From assembly GCA_947461995.1 (NCBI GenBank), contig CANHNH010000003.1, positions 1 to 45,696 of the forward strand: a stretch of 45,696 bases of DNA, read 5' to 3'. The DNA comes from Candidatus Nanopelagicaceae bacterium (lineage in GTDB: Bacteria; Actinomycetota; Actinomycetes; Nanopelagicales; Nanopelagicaceae). Of this stretch, positions 16,776 through 23,589 are shown piece by piece. A program made the translations under genes and the position numbers. Within the stretch, counting starts at the first letter, position 1. Every line of letters begins with the position of its first letter. The notes under the pieces are model-generated. The model was given only the letters and a program-made list of their open reading frames with translations. It did not search any database and was not told the DNA's origin.

Positions 16776-17225
16776 CTAGTCAAAATCTTCCATCTTCAGT
16801 CGCACGCCAACTAGTGGTTGTGGTGAATCTGTGTCCCAGCCGATGCGGGCTGGTACATCTAAGGTGTTGGCGCCTTTGGCCTTGATGTAATCAGTCATCT
16901 CTGCAGACATAGATTTTGGGATGTAGCCGACCTGCATGTTTTCAACAATGACTTTAACTGCAGTGGGGTCGAATGCGTTATCTGGTTCTAGTTCCAAGGT
17001 GGCGGTGGTGTAGAGCTCGCCGGCTTGAGTGGATTTATGAATCTTAATTAATTGCACAAGGTGATCTCGTTGAAAGGATTCGCCTACTACGTCAAAGGTG
17101 TAATCCTCTTCTTTTTCTTGTGGTGTGCTTTGTTGTGCTGGGGTTGGGGTTGAGGTTATTGGGGCGTTTTGTGTTGGTGGTGCTACGGGCTGTGCTTTCT
17201 TAAAGAAATTACGGAATAGATTCAT
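16776..17225 (-). CDS. HIRAN-domain protein
   Basis: The 149-residue protein has a low-complexity N-terminal linker (PTQNAPITSTPTPAQQ) and then a HIRAN domain from about residue 43: DVVGESFQRDHLVQLI, LELEPDNAFDPTAVKV and MQVGYIPK. HIRAN domains bind DNA ends or single-stranded DNA and are often attached to repair helicases or nucleases; here the domain stands alone. The basic stretch FFKKAQ near the N-terminus could aid membrane or DNA contact. It is a lone gene on the minus strand, and nothing nearby gives a clear repair context. Confidence 0.8.
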   Translation of the reverse strand: MNLFRNFFKKAQPVAPPTQNAPITSTPTPAQQSTPQEKEEDYTFDVVGESFQRDHLVQLIKIHKSTQAGELYTTATLELEPDNAFDPTAVKVIVENMQVGYIPKSMSAEMTDYIKAKGANTLDVPARIGWDTDSPQPLVGVRLKMEDFD

Positions 17226-17300
17226 GGATTTAGTAACCCTTCGTTATCTTGAATTTTCAGTGTATAGGCAGGCGGTGACAGAGAGTCATATGCTTGGGCT

Positions 17301-17378
17301 ATGGAATGGATTATTAGCGCTGTCGCACTCATGGTGATTCTCTACTTCGTTAAGGATGCATCGAGCAAGAGAAAATAA
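17301..17378 (+). CDS. Possible 25-aa single-pass membrane peptide
   Basis: A tiny frame encodes MEWIISAVALMVILYFVKDA and then SSKRK, a perfect-looking single membrane helix with a positive cytoplasmic tail. It ends two bases before a hairpin that could also terminate on this strand. No ribosome site is visible, so it may be chance. Confidence 0.3.
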   Translation: MEWIISAVALMVILYFVKDASSKRK

Positions 17379-17379
17379 C

Positions 17380-17411
17380 AGTAGCCCTACGCGACGAACT
17401 GCAGGGCTACT
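17380..17411 (-). terminator. Terminator of first tRNA copy
   Basis: The arms AGTAGCCCT and AGGGCTACT form a stem directly after the tRNA 3' end on the minus strand, followed by a T-rich tract. A related hairpin follows the second tRNA copy. Confidence 0.75.
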
Positions 17412-17420
17412 TTATGTGCG

Positions 17421-17494
17421 TACCGCTGGCGGGGATCGAACCCGCTACACTTCCCATAGTCAACGGGGTGCTCTATCCAATGAGCTACAGCGGT
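17421..17494 (-). tRNA. tRNA, anticodon read as GAC (Val), copy 1
   Basis: Minus-strand cloverleaf: acceptor ACCGCTG/CAGCGGT, D-arm GCTC-ATTGGATA-GAGC, T-arm GCGGG-TTCGATC-CCCGC, discriminator A, CCA not encoded. The anticodon arm reads CCCCG-TTGACTA-TGGGA, giving anticodon GAC. Oddities: one C-A mismatch and a G-T pair in this stem, a T at position 37 where a purine is normal, and a six-base variable arm. It could be a weakened duplicate of the second copy. Confidence 0.65.
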
Positions 17495-17528
17495 ACGCAA
17501 TAAGGAATCTAGATTGATTGCGTACCGC
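17490..17528. repeat. Leader hairpin overlapping tRNA copy 1 5' end
   Basis: A perfect 12-bp inverted repeat, GCGGTACGCAAT and ATTGCGTACCGC, with a 15-base loop containing the palindrome AATCTAGATT. In the minus-strand transcript the upstream arm imitates the tRNA's own 3' acceptor strand and can pair with its 5' end. The same structure precedes the second tRNA. Confidence 0.8.
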
Positions 17529-17582
17529 GAAAATAAATAATTTACTTAACTGTGTTTAACTAAAACGATCTACACTTCCACT

Positions 17583-18044
17583 ATGAAACTAATTGAATCA
17601 ACTATTGGGATCGTATTGGTGATGGTCTATGCGGTGGGTTCGGGGTTGTTGGTCAATACAAGAGATGGTTGGTATCGCGGGTTAAATAAAGCGTCGTGGC
17701 AGCCGCCTGATTATGTGCCTGGATTAATATGGCCATATAGCTTTGTTGTATTAGGTATTGCAGCAGTTCTTGTTTCTAATCGTTTAAGCACTCTGGCTAC
17801 TTCGGTTTATCTGACAATCTTTGCTCTAAGTGTGGCGGCGGCCCTTACATGGACATACCAATTCTTTGGCCCCCATAACTTAGAGGTCGCAGCCATTGCA
17901 TTAACTATTTTGTCGTCGTTAACGATTGTTTTGGTGATCATTGCCGCTCGTGCATCATGGCCAGTTGCGATGGCGCTAGTGGTGTATCAACTCTGGGTTA
18001 TTACTGCCACTGCAGTGAGTTGGGCATTTGTACGGCTTAATTAG
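17583..18044 (+). CDS. tspO: TspO/MBR-family membrane protein
   Basis: A 153-residue protein with five membrane helices matching the tryptophan-rich sensory protein TspO. The hallmark segment WYRGLNKASWQPPDYV lies near residues 30-45, followed by GLIWPYSFVVLG. Further on are TWTYQFFGPHN (helix 3) and YQLWVITATAVSW (helix 5). TspO proteins bind tetrapyrroles such as porphyrins and haem and affect stress or pigment regulation. It is convergent with a SOUL haem-binding protein just downstream, which fits a tetrapyrrole theme. ATG 17583 is the only suitable start. Confidence 0.88.
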   Translation: MKLIESTIGIVLVMVYAVGSGLLVNTRDGWYRGLNKASWQPPDYVPGLIWPYSFVVLGIAAVLVSNRLSTLATSVYLTIFALSVAAALTWTYQFFGPHNLEVAAIALTILSSLTIVLVIIAARASWPVAMALVVYQLWVITATAVSWAFVRLN

Positions 18045-18061
18045 TAACTCCGTGTAGCTAA

Positions 18062-18595
18062 TTACTTCTCCCCTAGGTATGCGGGGATGACGATTTCGTT
18101 GTATTGAAGGAAGCCTGGTTTAAAGGGTGGATCGAAGCGGCAGATTCTAGTTTCACTTGAAAGTGCAATGTTTTCTTTGGCAGCAGATGCGCGCAGTTGT
18201 GCAATCTTTTTATTGGATAAATCTGTTGTTGCTTTGCCGCGAAAGGATAGGGCTACGCAGGTTTCAGTATCTAATTCGCGCAAGATAACTTGTGGGTCAT
18301 TGGGATGTGGCAGGTGGCCAAAGGTGCTGCCTGATGGCATAACGAATGAGACAAACCATTCATCTGCTTTGGTGCTATCTGCGCGTTGGGCCGAAATTAC
18401 TGGGGCTGTCATGGCAATTTTCTGTGATGCCTTGTTGCCCTTTGAGATATAGGCAAAGAGTGAACCAAATGCGGTACTTGCTGCAGAGGAATAGTGCGCG
18501 GAGACTTTTACTTCTGCGAGGACGCATGGTTGGTATTCGCGGAGTTCGAAATCGCTGTAGGTGCGTAGTACTCGGAACTCTTGTCTCTGCGTCAT
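18062..18595 (-). CDS. SOUL-family haem-binding protein
   Basis: The 177-residue protein follows the SOUL/HBP pattern: an opening EFRVLRTYSDFELREYQP, a central FGSLFAYISKGN, the conserved KIAMTAPV, and FVMPSGSTFGHLPHPND, then VALSFRGKATT. Family members bind haem or porphyrin non-covalently; in bacteria their role is unclear. No signal peptide is seen. It lies tail-to-tail with tspO, about 18 bases between stops. The long upstream region holds the strong hairpin at 18744-18772. Confidence 0.9.
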   Translation of the reverse strand: MTQRQEFRVLRTYSDFELREYQPCVLAEVKVSAHYSSAASTAFGSLFAYISKGNKASQKIAMTAPVISAQRADSTKADEWFVSFVMPSGSTFGHLPHPNDPQVILRELDTETCVALSFRGKATTDLSNKKIAQLRASAAKENIALSSETRICRFDPPFKPGFLQYNEIVIPAYLGEK

Positions 18596-18659
18596 GTGAT
18601 TAGCGTAGTGCGCTTTGCGAAATTGTTACTCTGGGTAACTTAAAATTACTGAGCGTGAG

Positions 18660-18772
18660 TTAGCAAAAAAGTTATCGCAAAGCTAGGGTTTCACGTACTC
18701 GACTTAGTCAACCGAGTGCTCAACTCTACGTAGAGGTTAAGGCAAAAACCCCGTCATGATGGCGGGGTTTTT
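18660..18772 (+). ncRNA. Candidate small structured RNA
   Basis: No protein frame fits here. On the plus strand there are, in order, a stem GTACTCG/CGAGTGC (18695-18719), a small tetraloop palindrome CTCTACGTAGAG (18724-18735) and a strong terminator (18744-18772). The series suggests a small RNA of roughly 110 bases with its own terminator. No convincing promoter is visible. Alternatively, on the minus strand it is the leader of the SOUL gene. Confidence 0.35.
18744..18772 (+). terminator. Strong bidirectional terminator hairpin
   Basis: AAAAACCCCG and CGGGGTTTTT form a 10-bp stem with a nine-base loop, a textbook rho-independent terminator in either direction. Confidence 0.85.
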
Positions 18773-18785
18773 GTTTGCAATAAAA

Positions 18786-18817
18786 AGTAGCCCTACGCGA
18801 CAAAGCGTAAGGCTACT
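18786..18817 (-). terminator. Terminator of second tRNA copy
   Basis: The arms AGTAGCCCTACGC and GCGTAAGGCTACT pair with one mismatch around a six-base loop, directly downstream of the second tRNA. It is homologous to the hairpin after copy 1. Confidence 0.75.
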
Positions 18818-18826
18818 TAGTGTGCG

Positions 18827-18900
18827 TACCGCTGACGGGGATCGAACCCGCTACAATTCCCTTAGTGAGAGGGATGCTCTATCCAATGAGCTACAGCGGT
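18827..18900 (-). tRNA. tRNA, anticodon read as CAC (Val), copy 2
   Basis: The body is nearly the same as copy 1, with a perfect anticodon stem TCCCT/AGGGA and loop CTCACTA, giving anticodon CAC. The T-stem is GCGGG/CCCGT with one G-T pair. The discriminator is A and CCA is not encoded. As in copy 1, position 37 is T and the variable arm has six bases, so the assignment needs a covariance model. Confidence 0.72.
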
Positions 18901-18934
18901 ACGCAATTGGGAATCTAGATTGAATGCGTACCGC
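18896..18934. repeat. Leader hairpin overlapping tRNA copy 2 5' end
   Basis: The arms GCGGTACGCA and TGCGTACCGC are perfect over 10 bp, and the loop again contains AATCTAGATT. The design is kept despite loop changes relative to copy 1. Confidence 0.8.
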
Positions 18935-19006
18935 GAAATTAAATAAATTACTTAACTGTGTACAACTTCTATTCCTTAAAATCATTAATGCCTTTATGCT
19001 TGCCAT

Positions 19007-19717
19007 GTGAGTTTAAATCTGAGTATTCGCCCATTAACGTCACTACCTGATCAGACTTTAGGTCGAATGATTTTTGATCAAACGTGGGCCAGAGATAACG
19101 GCAGCGAGATAACACCCAATTTATTACACGCGATGATTCACAGTGGTGCTTATTTATCTGGTGCATTTATTGATGGGCAATGTATAGGAGCAGCCTTCGC
19201 GTTTCCGGCCACAACTGGCGGCCTGCATCTTCACTCACATATGGCAGCAGTTGTAGAGAAATACCGAGATCAAGGTATTGGGTATGCGTTAAAAGTAGAT
19301 CAATACAAATGGGCCAAACAAAATAATTATCAGGAAATTACGTGGACATTTGATCCACTAGTTGCACGAAATGCCAAACTCAATCTGCTCAAACTCGGTG
19401 TAGACATCAAGGCGTATTACCCAAATTTTTATGGAGAGATGCCAGATGCGGTAAATAGCGGTGACGAGACTGATCGTGTAATGGCAAGCTGGAAGATAGT
19501 TGGCGAAACACCAGTTTCAAGGAGTGTAATTACTACTCCAGAAGAGTCAGCCGTACTCATTGCAATTCCACGTGACATCGTGGCGATTAGAGGTAAAGAT
19601 TTACCAGAGAATTTACGATGGCGACGAAAGGTACGAGAAGAGTTTATGGACGTACTGGCCCGTAATGGCAAAGTGATTGGTTTTTCGGAAAATAACGAGT
19701 ACGTTGTGCAGATATGA
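19007..19717 (+). CDS. GNAT-family acyltransferase of the racemase-linked type
   Basis: A 236-residue protein of the GNAT superfamily (COG3375-like). The acetyl-CoA region is HSHMAAVVEKYRDQGIGYAL (Q-x-x-G-x-G/A type) near residue 75, followed by ITWTFDPLVARNAKLNL. The start is GTG at 19007; the overlapping ATG is out of frame and closes at once. In Geobacillus a GNAT succinyltransferase of this kind works with N-succinylamino-acid racemase to turn D- into L-amino acids. Here the racemase gene follows with a four-base overlap, strongly suggesting the same pairing. Confidence 0.82.
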   Translation: MSLNLSIRPLTSLPDQTLGRMIFDQTWARDNGSEITPNLLHAMIHSGAYLSGAFIDGQCIGAAFAFPATTGGLHLHSHMAAVVEKYRDQGIGYALKVDQYKWAKQNNYQEITWTFDPLVARNAKLNLLKLGVDIKAYYPNFYGEMPDAVNSGDETDRVMASWKIVGETPVSRSVITTPEESAVLIAIPRDIVAIRGKDLPENLRWRRKVREEFMDVLARNGKVIGFSENNEYVVQI

Positions 19718-20817
19718 AACTCTCTGAAATTGAATTACGAATAATTCATTTACCCCTAGTTCGCCCATTTAGAACCTCATTTGGTACTCAAACTTCGCGT
19801 GAAGTATTAATGATCAAAGTTGTAGATGACAATGGCATAACTGGCTGGGCAGAGTGTGTTGCTATGTCTGAACCGCTGTACTCCCCCGAATACGTTACGG
19901 GTTGCCTTGATTTGATGAAGCGATTTTTAATCCCAGCGCTAAAGAGCAAAGCAGAAATCACCGCAGAAGAAGTTCCAGTTATTTTAAAACCATTCCTAGG
20001 TGGGCAGATGGCAAAAGCTGCTCTTGAAACTGCCGTTCTAGATGCGCAGCTTCGTAGCCAAAATACTTCACTGGCAAGCTATCTTGGGGCGACAAAAGAT
20101 AGAGTCGAATGTGGCGTTTCAGTTGGAATTGCAAATAATTTAGAGGCGCTAGCTGAAGAAGTTAAATCCTATGTGGATGCAGGATATCGGCGAATAAAGT
20201 TAAAGATTGAACCAGGCTGGGATATTGAAGCAGTCAAACATATTAGAAATTTACATCCGAACATTCCTCTTCAAGTCGATGCAAACCAAGCGTATTCAAG
20301 AAATGACGGCAAGCACTTAGCAAAACTTGATGAGTTCAATTTGTTATTAATCGAACAGCCACTAGATGAGCACGATATTTTGGGGCACGCAGCCCTTGCA
20401 AAGGAAGTTAAAACACCAATTTGTTTAGATGAATCAATTATTTCACTTCACTCAGCAGAAGATGCTTTGGCTCTGAAGGCAACGACTGTCATAAATATTA
20501 AACCTGGTCGAGTTGGTGGATACATCGAGTCAGTAAAGATCCATGACCTATGTGTTAAAAATAAGATTCCAGTCTGGTGTGGCGGAATGCTAGAAACCGG
20601 AATCGGCAGAGCAGCAAACTTGGCACTAGCTGCGCTTCCTGGATTTACTTTGCCCGGTGATACATCAGCCTCTGCTCGATATTACAAAGAAGATATTACG
20701 GTTCCATTTGTTATGGATGATGGTTATTTAACTGTGCCAACTGGTCCCGGAATTGGTGTTGAGCCAAATATGCAATTTCTAGATGAGATCACTACTCATA
20801 AAGAGTTTATTAAGTAA
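19714..20817 (+). CDS. N-acylamino-acid racemase / o-succinylbenzoate synthase-like enzyme
   Basis: A 367-residue enolase-superfamily enzyme of the muconate-lactonising/OSBS subgroup. Catalytic residues are all visible: KLK (K162, K164) on one face, metal ligands D189, E214 and D239 (VDANQAY, IEQP, LDES) and the opposite lysine K263 in NIKPGRVGG. The segment WCGGMLETGIGRAAN is characteristic of the NSAR/OSBS family. Since no other menaquinone gene is nearby and a GNAT gene is coupled upstream, N-acyl (probably N-succinyl) amino acid racemisation is the favoured role over OSBS. The stop lies three bases from that of the convergent peptidase. Confidence 0.87.
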   Translation: MKLSEIELRIIHLPLVRPFRTSFGTQTSREVLMIKVVDDNGITGWAECVAMSEPLYSPEYVTGCLDLMKRFLIPALKSKAEITAEEVPVILKPFLGGQMAKAALETAVLDAQLRSQNTSLASYLGATKDRVECGVSVGIANNLEALAEEVKSYVDAGYRRIKLKIEPGWDIEAVKHIRNLHPNIPLQVDANQAYSRNDGKHLAKLDEFNLLLIEQPLDEHDILGHAALAKEVKTPICLDESIISLHSAEDALALKATTVINIKPGRVGGYIESVKIHDLCVKNKIPVWCGGMLETGIGRAANLALAALPGFTLPGDTSASARYYKEDITVPFVMDDGYLTVPTGPGIGVEPNMQFLDEITTHKEFIK

Positions 20818-20820
20818 GTT

Positions 20821-21930
20821 TTACCAATCTAACTTCAGGGCATAACTCTTGTGCCCATCTCGGCCTTCCATATCTTTGTTAACTACTAATGCGTTAATCA
20901 CTGCTTCTTCAACCGCTTGAACCGTTGCTGTATAAAACTCATCCATTCGGCCCCACGGAATAGAAATTGATGTATCAAAGTCAGTATTTGTTGCATCCCC
21001 GATTGGAAAGTTGCTTGCAAAGGAACCTTTGTTGGCTGCTGAAAATGCTAAGAAAATATCTCCAGAAAAGTGACTTCCGGCAGTACCCGTACGAGCAAGT
21101 CCGAGTGGAACGCGTTTGGCAAGTGCTTTGCATTGAAGCGGCAGCAGAGGTGCATCTGTTGCAATGATGACAATGACTGAACCTGCACCACCTGGTGCGC
21201 CTGTTCTTTTCTGATCTTTCTCAAACCAATCTAGGTGCGCAATTGGATTGGGAGTCAATGAGTGATCGATAGAAACGCCTCGAATAGATAACTCTTCGCG
21301 GCTTCCAAAATTGGCTTGCACAAATGCGCCGACCGTGTAGTTCTTGTCGGCATATTTAACGCTTCGAGATGATGTTCCAGAACCACCTTTGTATTGATAA
21401 CAATTCATACCAGTTCCACCGCCAACTGATCCTTCTTCAATAAGACCAGAAGCTGCAGAATTTATTGCTTTCTTAGCATCATCTTTTGTAATAACAATCT
21501 TGTTGATTTCATTGAGATATCCATCCCATGTTTCAGCTACAACTGGCAAGAGCCATTGCGCTGCAACGGATGGTTTATTTTCAACGACCCATTCAATAAC
21601 TCCACTGTGTACCTGACCAACCGCGTGGGTATTTGTAATCAGAATTGGCATCGAAAGGGATCCGGACTCTTCAATCCAAATTGTTCCTGTCATCTCTCCA
21701 TTGCCATTTAAGGAATAGAAAGCTGCTGCGCATGCACTTCCAACACCTTCTTTTCCGCGCGGCAAAATAGCCGTGACACCAGTTCGAATGTTTTGGCCTT
21801 CAATCTTTGTTACATAGCCAACTTCAACTCCGGGCACATCAGTAATTGCATTGTGTGTTCCAGGTTTTCCTGGGAATTCAATTCCTAACGCACGTGCGCG
21901 AGGTAAGCCCGAAGGCGACGCTGAACTCAT
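20821..21930 (-). CDS. P1-family peptidase (DmpA-type N-terminal nucleophile hydrolase)
   Basis: A 369-residue self-processing aminopeptidase of family S58. The key segment APGGAGSVIVIIATDAPLLP contains the Gly-Ser cleavage point (G250/S251), where the chain is cut so that the serine becomes the N-terminal nucleophile. The opening NAITDVPGVEVGYVT and FYSLNGNGEMTG are typical. Known members hydrolyse beta-peptides, D-amino acid esters or amides. It is four-base coupled to the upstream amidase gene and lies beside the racemase, fitting breakdown of unusual amino acid derivatives. Confidence 0.9.
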   Translation of the reverse strand: MSSASPSGLPRARALGIEFPGKPGTHNAITDVPGVEVGYVTKIEGQNIRTGVTAILPRGKEGVGSACAAAFYSLNGNGEMTGTIWIEESGSLSMPILITNTHAVGQVHSGVIEWVVENKPSVAAQWLLPVVAETWDGYLNEINKIVITKDDAKKAINSAASGLIEEGSVGGGTGMNCYQYKGGSGTSSRSVKYADKNYTVGAFVQANFGSREELSIRGVSIDHSLTPNPIAHLDWFEKDQKRTGAPGGAGSVIVIIATDAPLLPLQCKALAKRVPLGLARTGTAGSHFSGDIFLAFSAANKGSFASNFPIGDATNTDFDTSISIPWGRMDEFYTATVQAVEEAVINALVVNKDMEGRDGHKSYALKLDW

Positions 21931-23342
21931 GTGAGGTAGGCAGTAGGAATTTTTCCGCCGAGTGGATTAGTTGATTCCAAAGCTTGAGCAAGGTTTAACA
22001 CATTTAACTCTTGCAATGGTGCACCAATGATTTCGATTCCCACAGGAATTCCGTCAACAATTCCGCACGGCATTGAAATAGATGGGAGACCAAGTAAATT
22101 GCCAGGACCAACGTTGTGCATACAGGTTTCAATAGTGTCAACTGATTTTCCGTTAATGACACTCGTTAGTTCGCCAACCGATGGAGTCTTACTTGGAAGA
22201 GTTGGAGCAAGTAATACATCGATCTCTTCGAATACATCACTTACCTCTTTTTGGATTATTCGACGTAACTGCAGAGCCTGCAAATAATCAACAGCCGAAG
22301 GAAGATAGCCGCACTCAATGAGGAAGCGAACATCAGTGCCATAGTCACCTGCACGATCCTTCATGAGTGGTTGGTGCACTGATGTGGTTTCTGAGGTATC
22401 AATAATTGTTAACGCCCAAAACGCATCTTTTAACGACGGAATCTTAACGGTCTTAACTTTTGCGCCCATCTTTTGCAATGTTTTAATTGTGGCTCGTACC
22501 TGGCGCTCGATTTCAGCATCAGTGAAGTGAAAAAAGAACTCTTCTTCGATTCCGATAGTTAACTTGCTCAGGTCGCCATCAATTTTTTTAGCTAGTTTTG
22601 TTGGTTTTAAATCTAAACATGTTGGATCATTCTTATCGCCGCCGCTAATTGCATCAAAGATAATCGCAGCATCTTCGACTGTGCGCGTCAGCGGTCCAAT
22701 GTGATCAAGACTCCACGCTTCTGGGAAACATCCGTATTTACTCACTCGTCCATATGTGGCTTTAAGTCCAACAAGACCACAGGCGGCAGCAGGTACACGA
22801 ATCGAACCAGAGGTATCTGTTCCGAGTGCGCCGTATGCCAAGAATGCAGAGACAGCGGCCGCAGATCCACCACTAGAGCCGCCAGGAATCTTTCCTAGAT
22901 GCCAAGGATTGCGACAGGTTCCGTAATGTGGATTATCTGTTGTCGCACCGAGTGCGTACTCGTGCATGTTTGTTTTGCCTAGAAAAATTGCTCCACTTTC
23001 GCGAAGTTTTACAACAGTTGTTGCATCGAAATCTGAGACGAAATCTTTATGAATCTTTGATCCCATCGTTGTTACACGATCGGCAAAGTAAATGTTGTCC
23101 TTGATGGCTAGAGGTACGCCATGTAATTTTCCCTTGTATTTATTGCGTGCTATTTCGCCTTCAGCTTTTTTTGCTTGCTTCATCGCTTCATCTGAATACA
23201 CCGCGATAAAGGCGTTGAGCTTTGGGTTAAATTCTTCAATTCTATCTAAGCAAATCTTTGTCAGCTCTACAGGAGATACGTCTTTCTTTTTGAGCAACTT
23301 GCTAACTTGTGCGATTGAAAGTTTGTGCAATTCTTTACTCAC
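21927..23342 (-). CDS. Amidase-signature hydrolase
   Basis: A 471-residue amidase with the Ser-cisSer-Lys triad: K81 in LAIKDNI, cis-S156 in PGGSSGGSAAAV and nucleophile S180 in GTDTSGSIRVPA. It resembles GatA but is not the tRNA amidotransferase subunit by context: no gatB or gatC is adjacent. It probably hydrolyses an amide of an amino acid or acylamino acid. It overlaps the downstream peptidase gene and the upstream 53-residue gene by four bases each, so all three are co-translated. Confidence 0.92.
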   Translation of the reverse strand: MSKELHKLSIAQVSKLLKKKDVSPVELTKICLDRIEEFNPKLNAFIAVYSDEAMKQAKKAEGEIARNKYKGKLHGVPLAIKDNIYFADRVTTMGSKIHKDFVSDFDATTVVKLRESGAIFLGKTNMHEYALGATTDNPHYGTCRNPWHLGKIPGGSSGGSAAAVSAFLAYGALGTDTSGSIRVPAAACGLVGLKATYGRVSKYGCFPEAWSLDHIGPLTRTVEDAAIIFDAISGGDKNDPTCLDLKPTKLAKKIDGDLSKLTIGIEEEFFFHFTDAEIERQVRATIKTLQKMGAKVKTVKIPSLKDAFWALTIIDTSETTSVHQPLMKDRAGDYGTDVRFLIECGYLPSAVDYLQALQLRRIIQKEVSDVFEEIDVLLAPTLPSKTPSVGELTSVINGKSVDTIETCMHNVGPGNLLGLPSISMPCGIVDGIPVGIEIIGAPLQELNVLNLAQALESTNPLGGKIPTAYLT

Positions 23343-23500
23343 TTCTCACCATCCAGTGGTGAGGTAAAAATATTGGCAATGTCTGAACTAATGAGCTCTG
23401 ACTCATTTACTTTTGCACGATATGACTGCAAGTAATCCCAATACTGTTTTAACTTAGGCAGATTACTTTTGTCGATTTCAGAAAAATTCTCAAGATCCAT
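23339..23500 (-). CDS. Small amidase partner, 53 aa (function unknown)
   Basis: The start chosen is the ATG at 23500, preceded by GGGGAG; an ATG seven codons earlier lacks a ribosome site. The product is acidic and helical (NLPKLKQYWDYLQSYRAKV, ESELISSDIANIF) with no cysteine or membrane segment. It overlaps the amidase start by four bases. AtzG and GatC are small proteins that wrap and stabilise GatA-like amidases, and this gene sits where such a partner would be. That is an inference from position and size; I do not see clear sequence homology. Confidence 0.6.
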   Translation of the reverse strand: MDLENFSEIDKSNLPKLKQYWDYLQSYRAKVNESELISSDIANIFTSPLDGEK

Positions 23501-23525
23501 ATCGCTCCCCGTAAATTTCATTAGT

Positions 23526-23556
23526 GAAGGGGTTGGCCACTGTGACCAACCCCTTC
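23526..23556 (-). terminator. Hairpin between APC permease and amidase unit
   Basis: The 15-bp arms GAAGGGGTTGGCCAC and GTGACCAACCCCTTC pair with one mismatch around a single base. It lies just past the permease gene on the minus strand, ahead of the small gene. Flanking T-runs are weak, so it may be a terminator or an RNA-stability hairpin. Confidence 0.6.
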
Positions 23557-23589
23557 AGTTTAATGAGTTTTTCTTGTGTTGGACTAGCC

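Larger units (their letters stand above)
17380..17564 (-). repeat. Duplicated tRNA block, copy 1
   Basis: Terminator, tRNA, hairpin leader and AT-rich upstream region (as far as the shared ACTTAACTGTGT) recur at 18786-18962 in the same order and orientation with scattered differences. This is a dispersed duplication about 1.4 kb apart. Confidence 0.8.
18786..18962 (-). repeat. Duplicated tRNA block, copy 2
   Basis: Second copy of the terminator, tRNA, hairpin and AT-rich region described at 17380-17564. The similarity stops shortly after ACTTAACTGTGT. Confidence 0.8.

Noticed and set aside
17380-18962. Integrated mobile element with tRNA attachment sites between the two tRNA copies
   Set aside because: No integrase, transposase or phage gene lies between them; the content (tspO, SOUL) is ordinary. 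A simple duplication explains it.
19714-20817. Assignment as menC (o-succinylbenzoate synthase) of menaquinone synthesis
   Set aside because: No other men gene is adjacent, and the coupled GNAT gene favours the acylamino acid racemase role, although both activities occur in this family.
23526-23556. TTGGCCAC/GTGACCAA palindrome as another LacI operator
   Set aside because: It is part of a 15-bp GC-rich hairpin located after a gene end, with a one-base loop; it fits a terminator, not the 22-bp operator.
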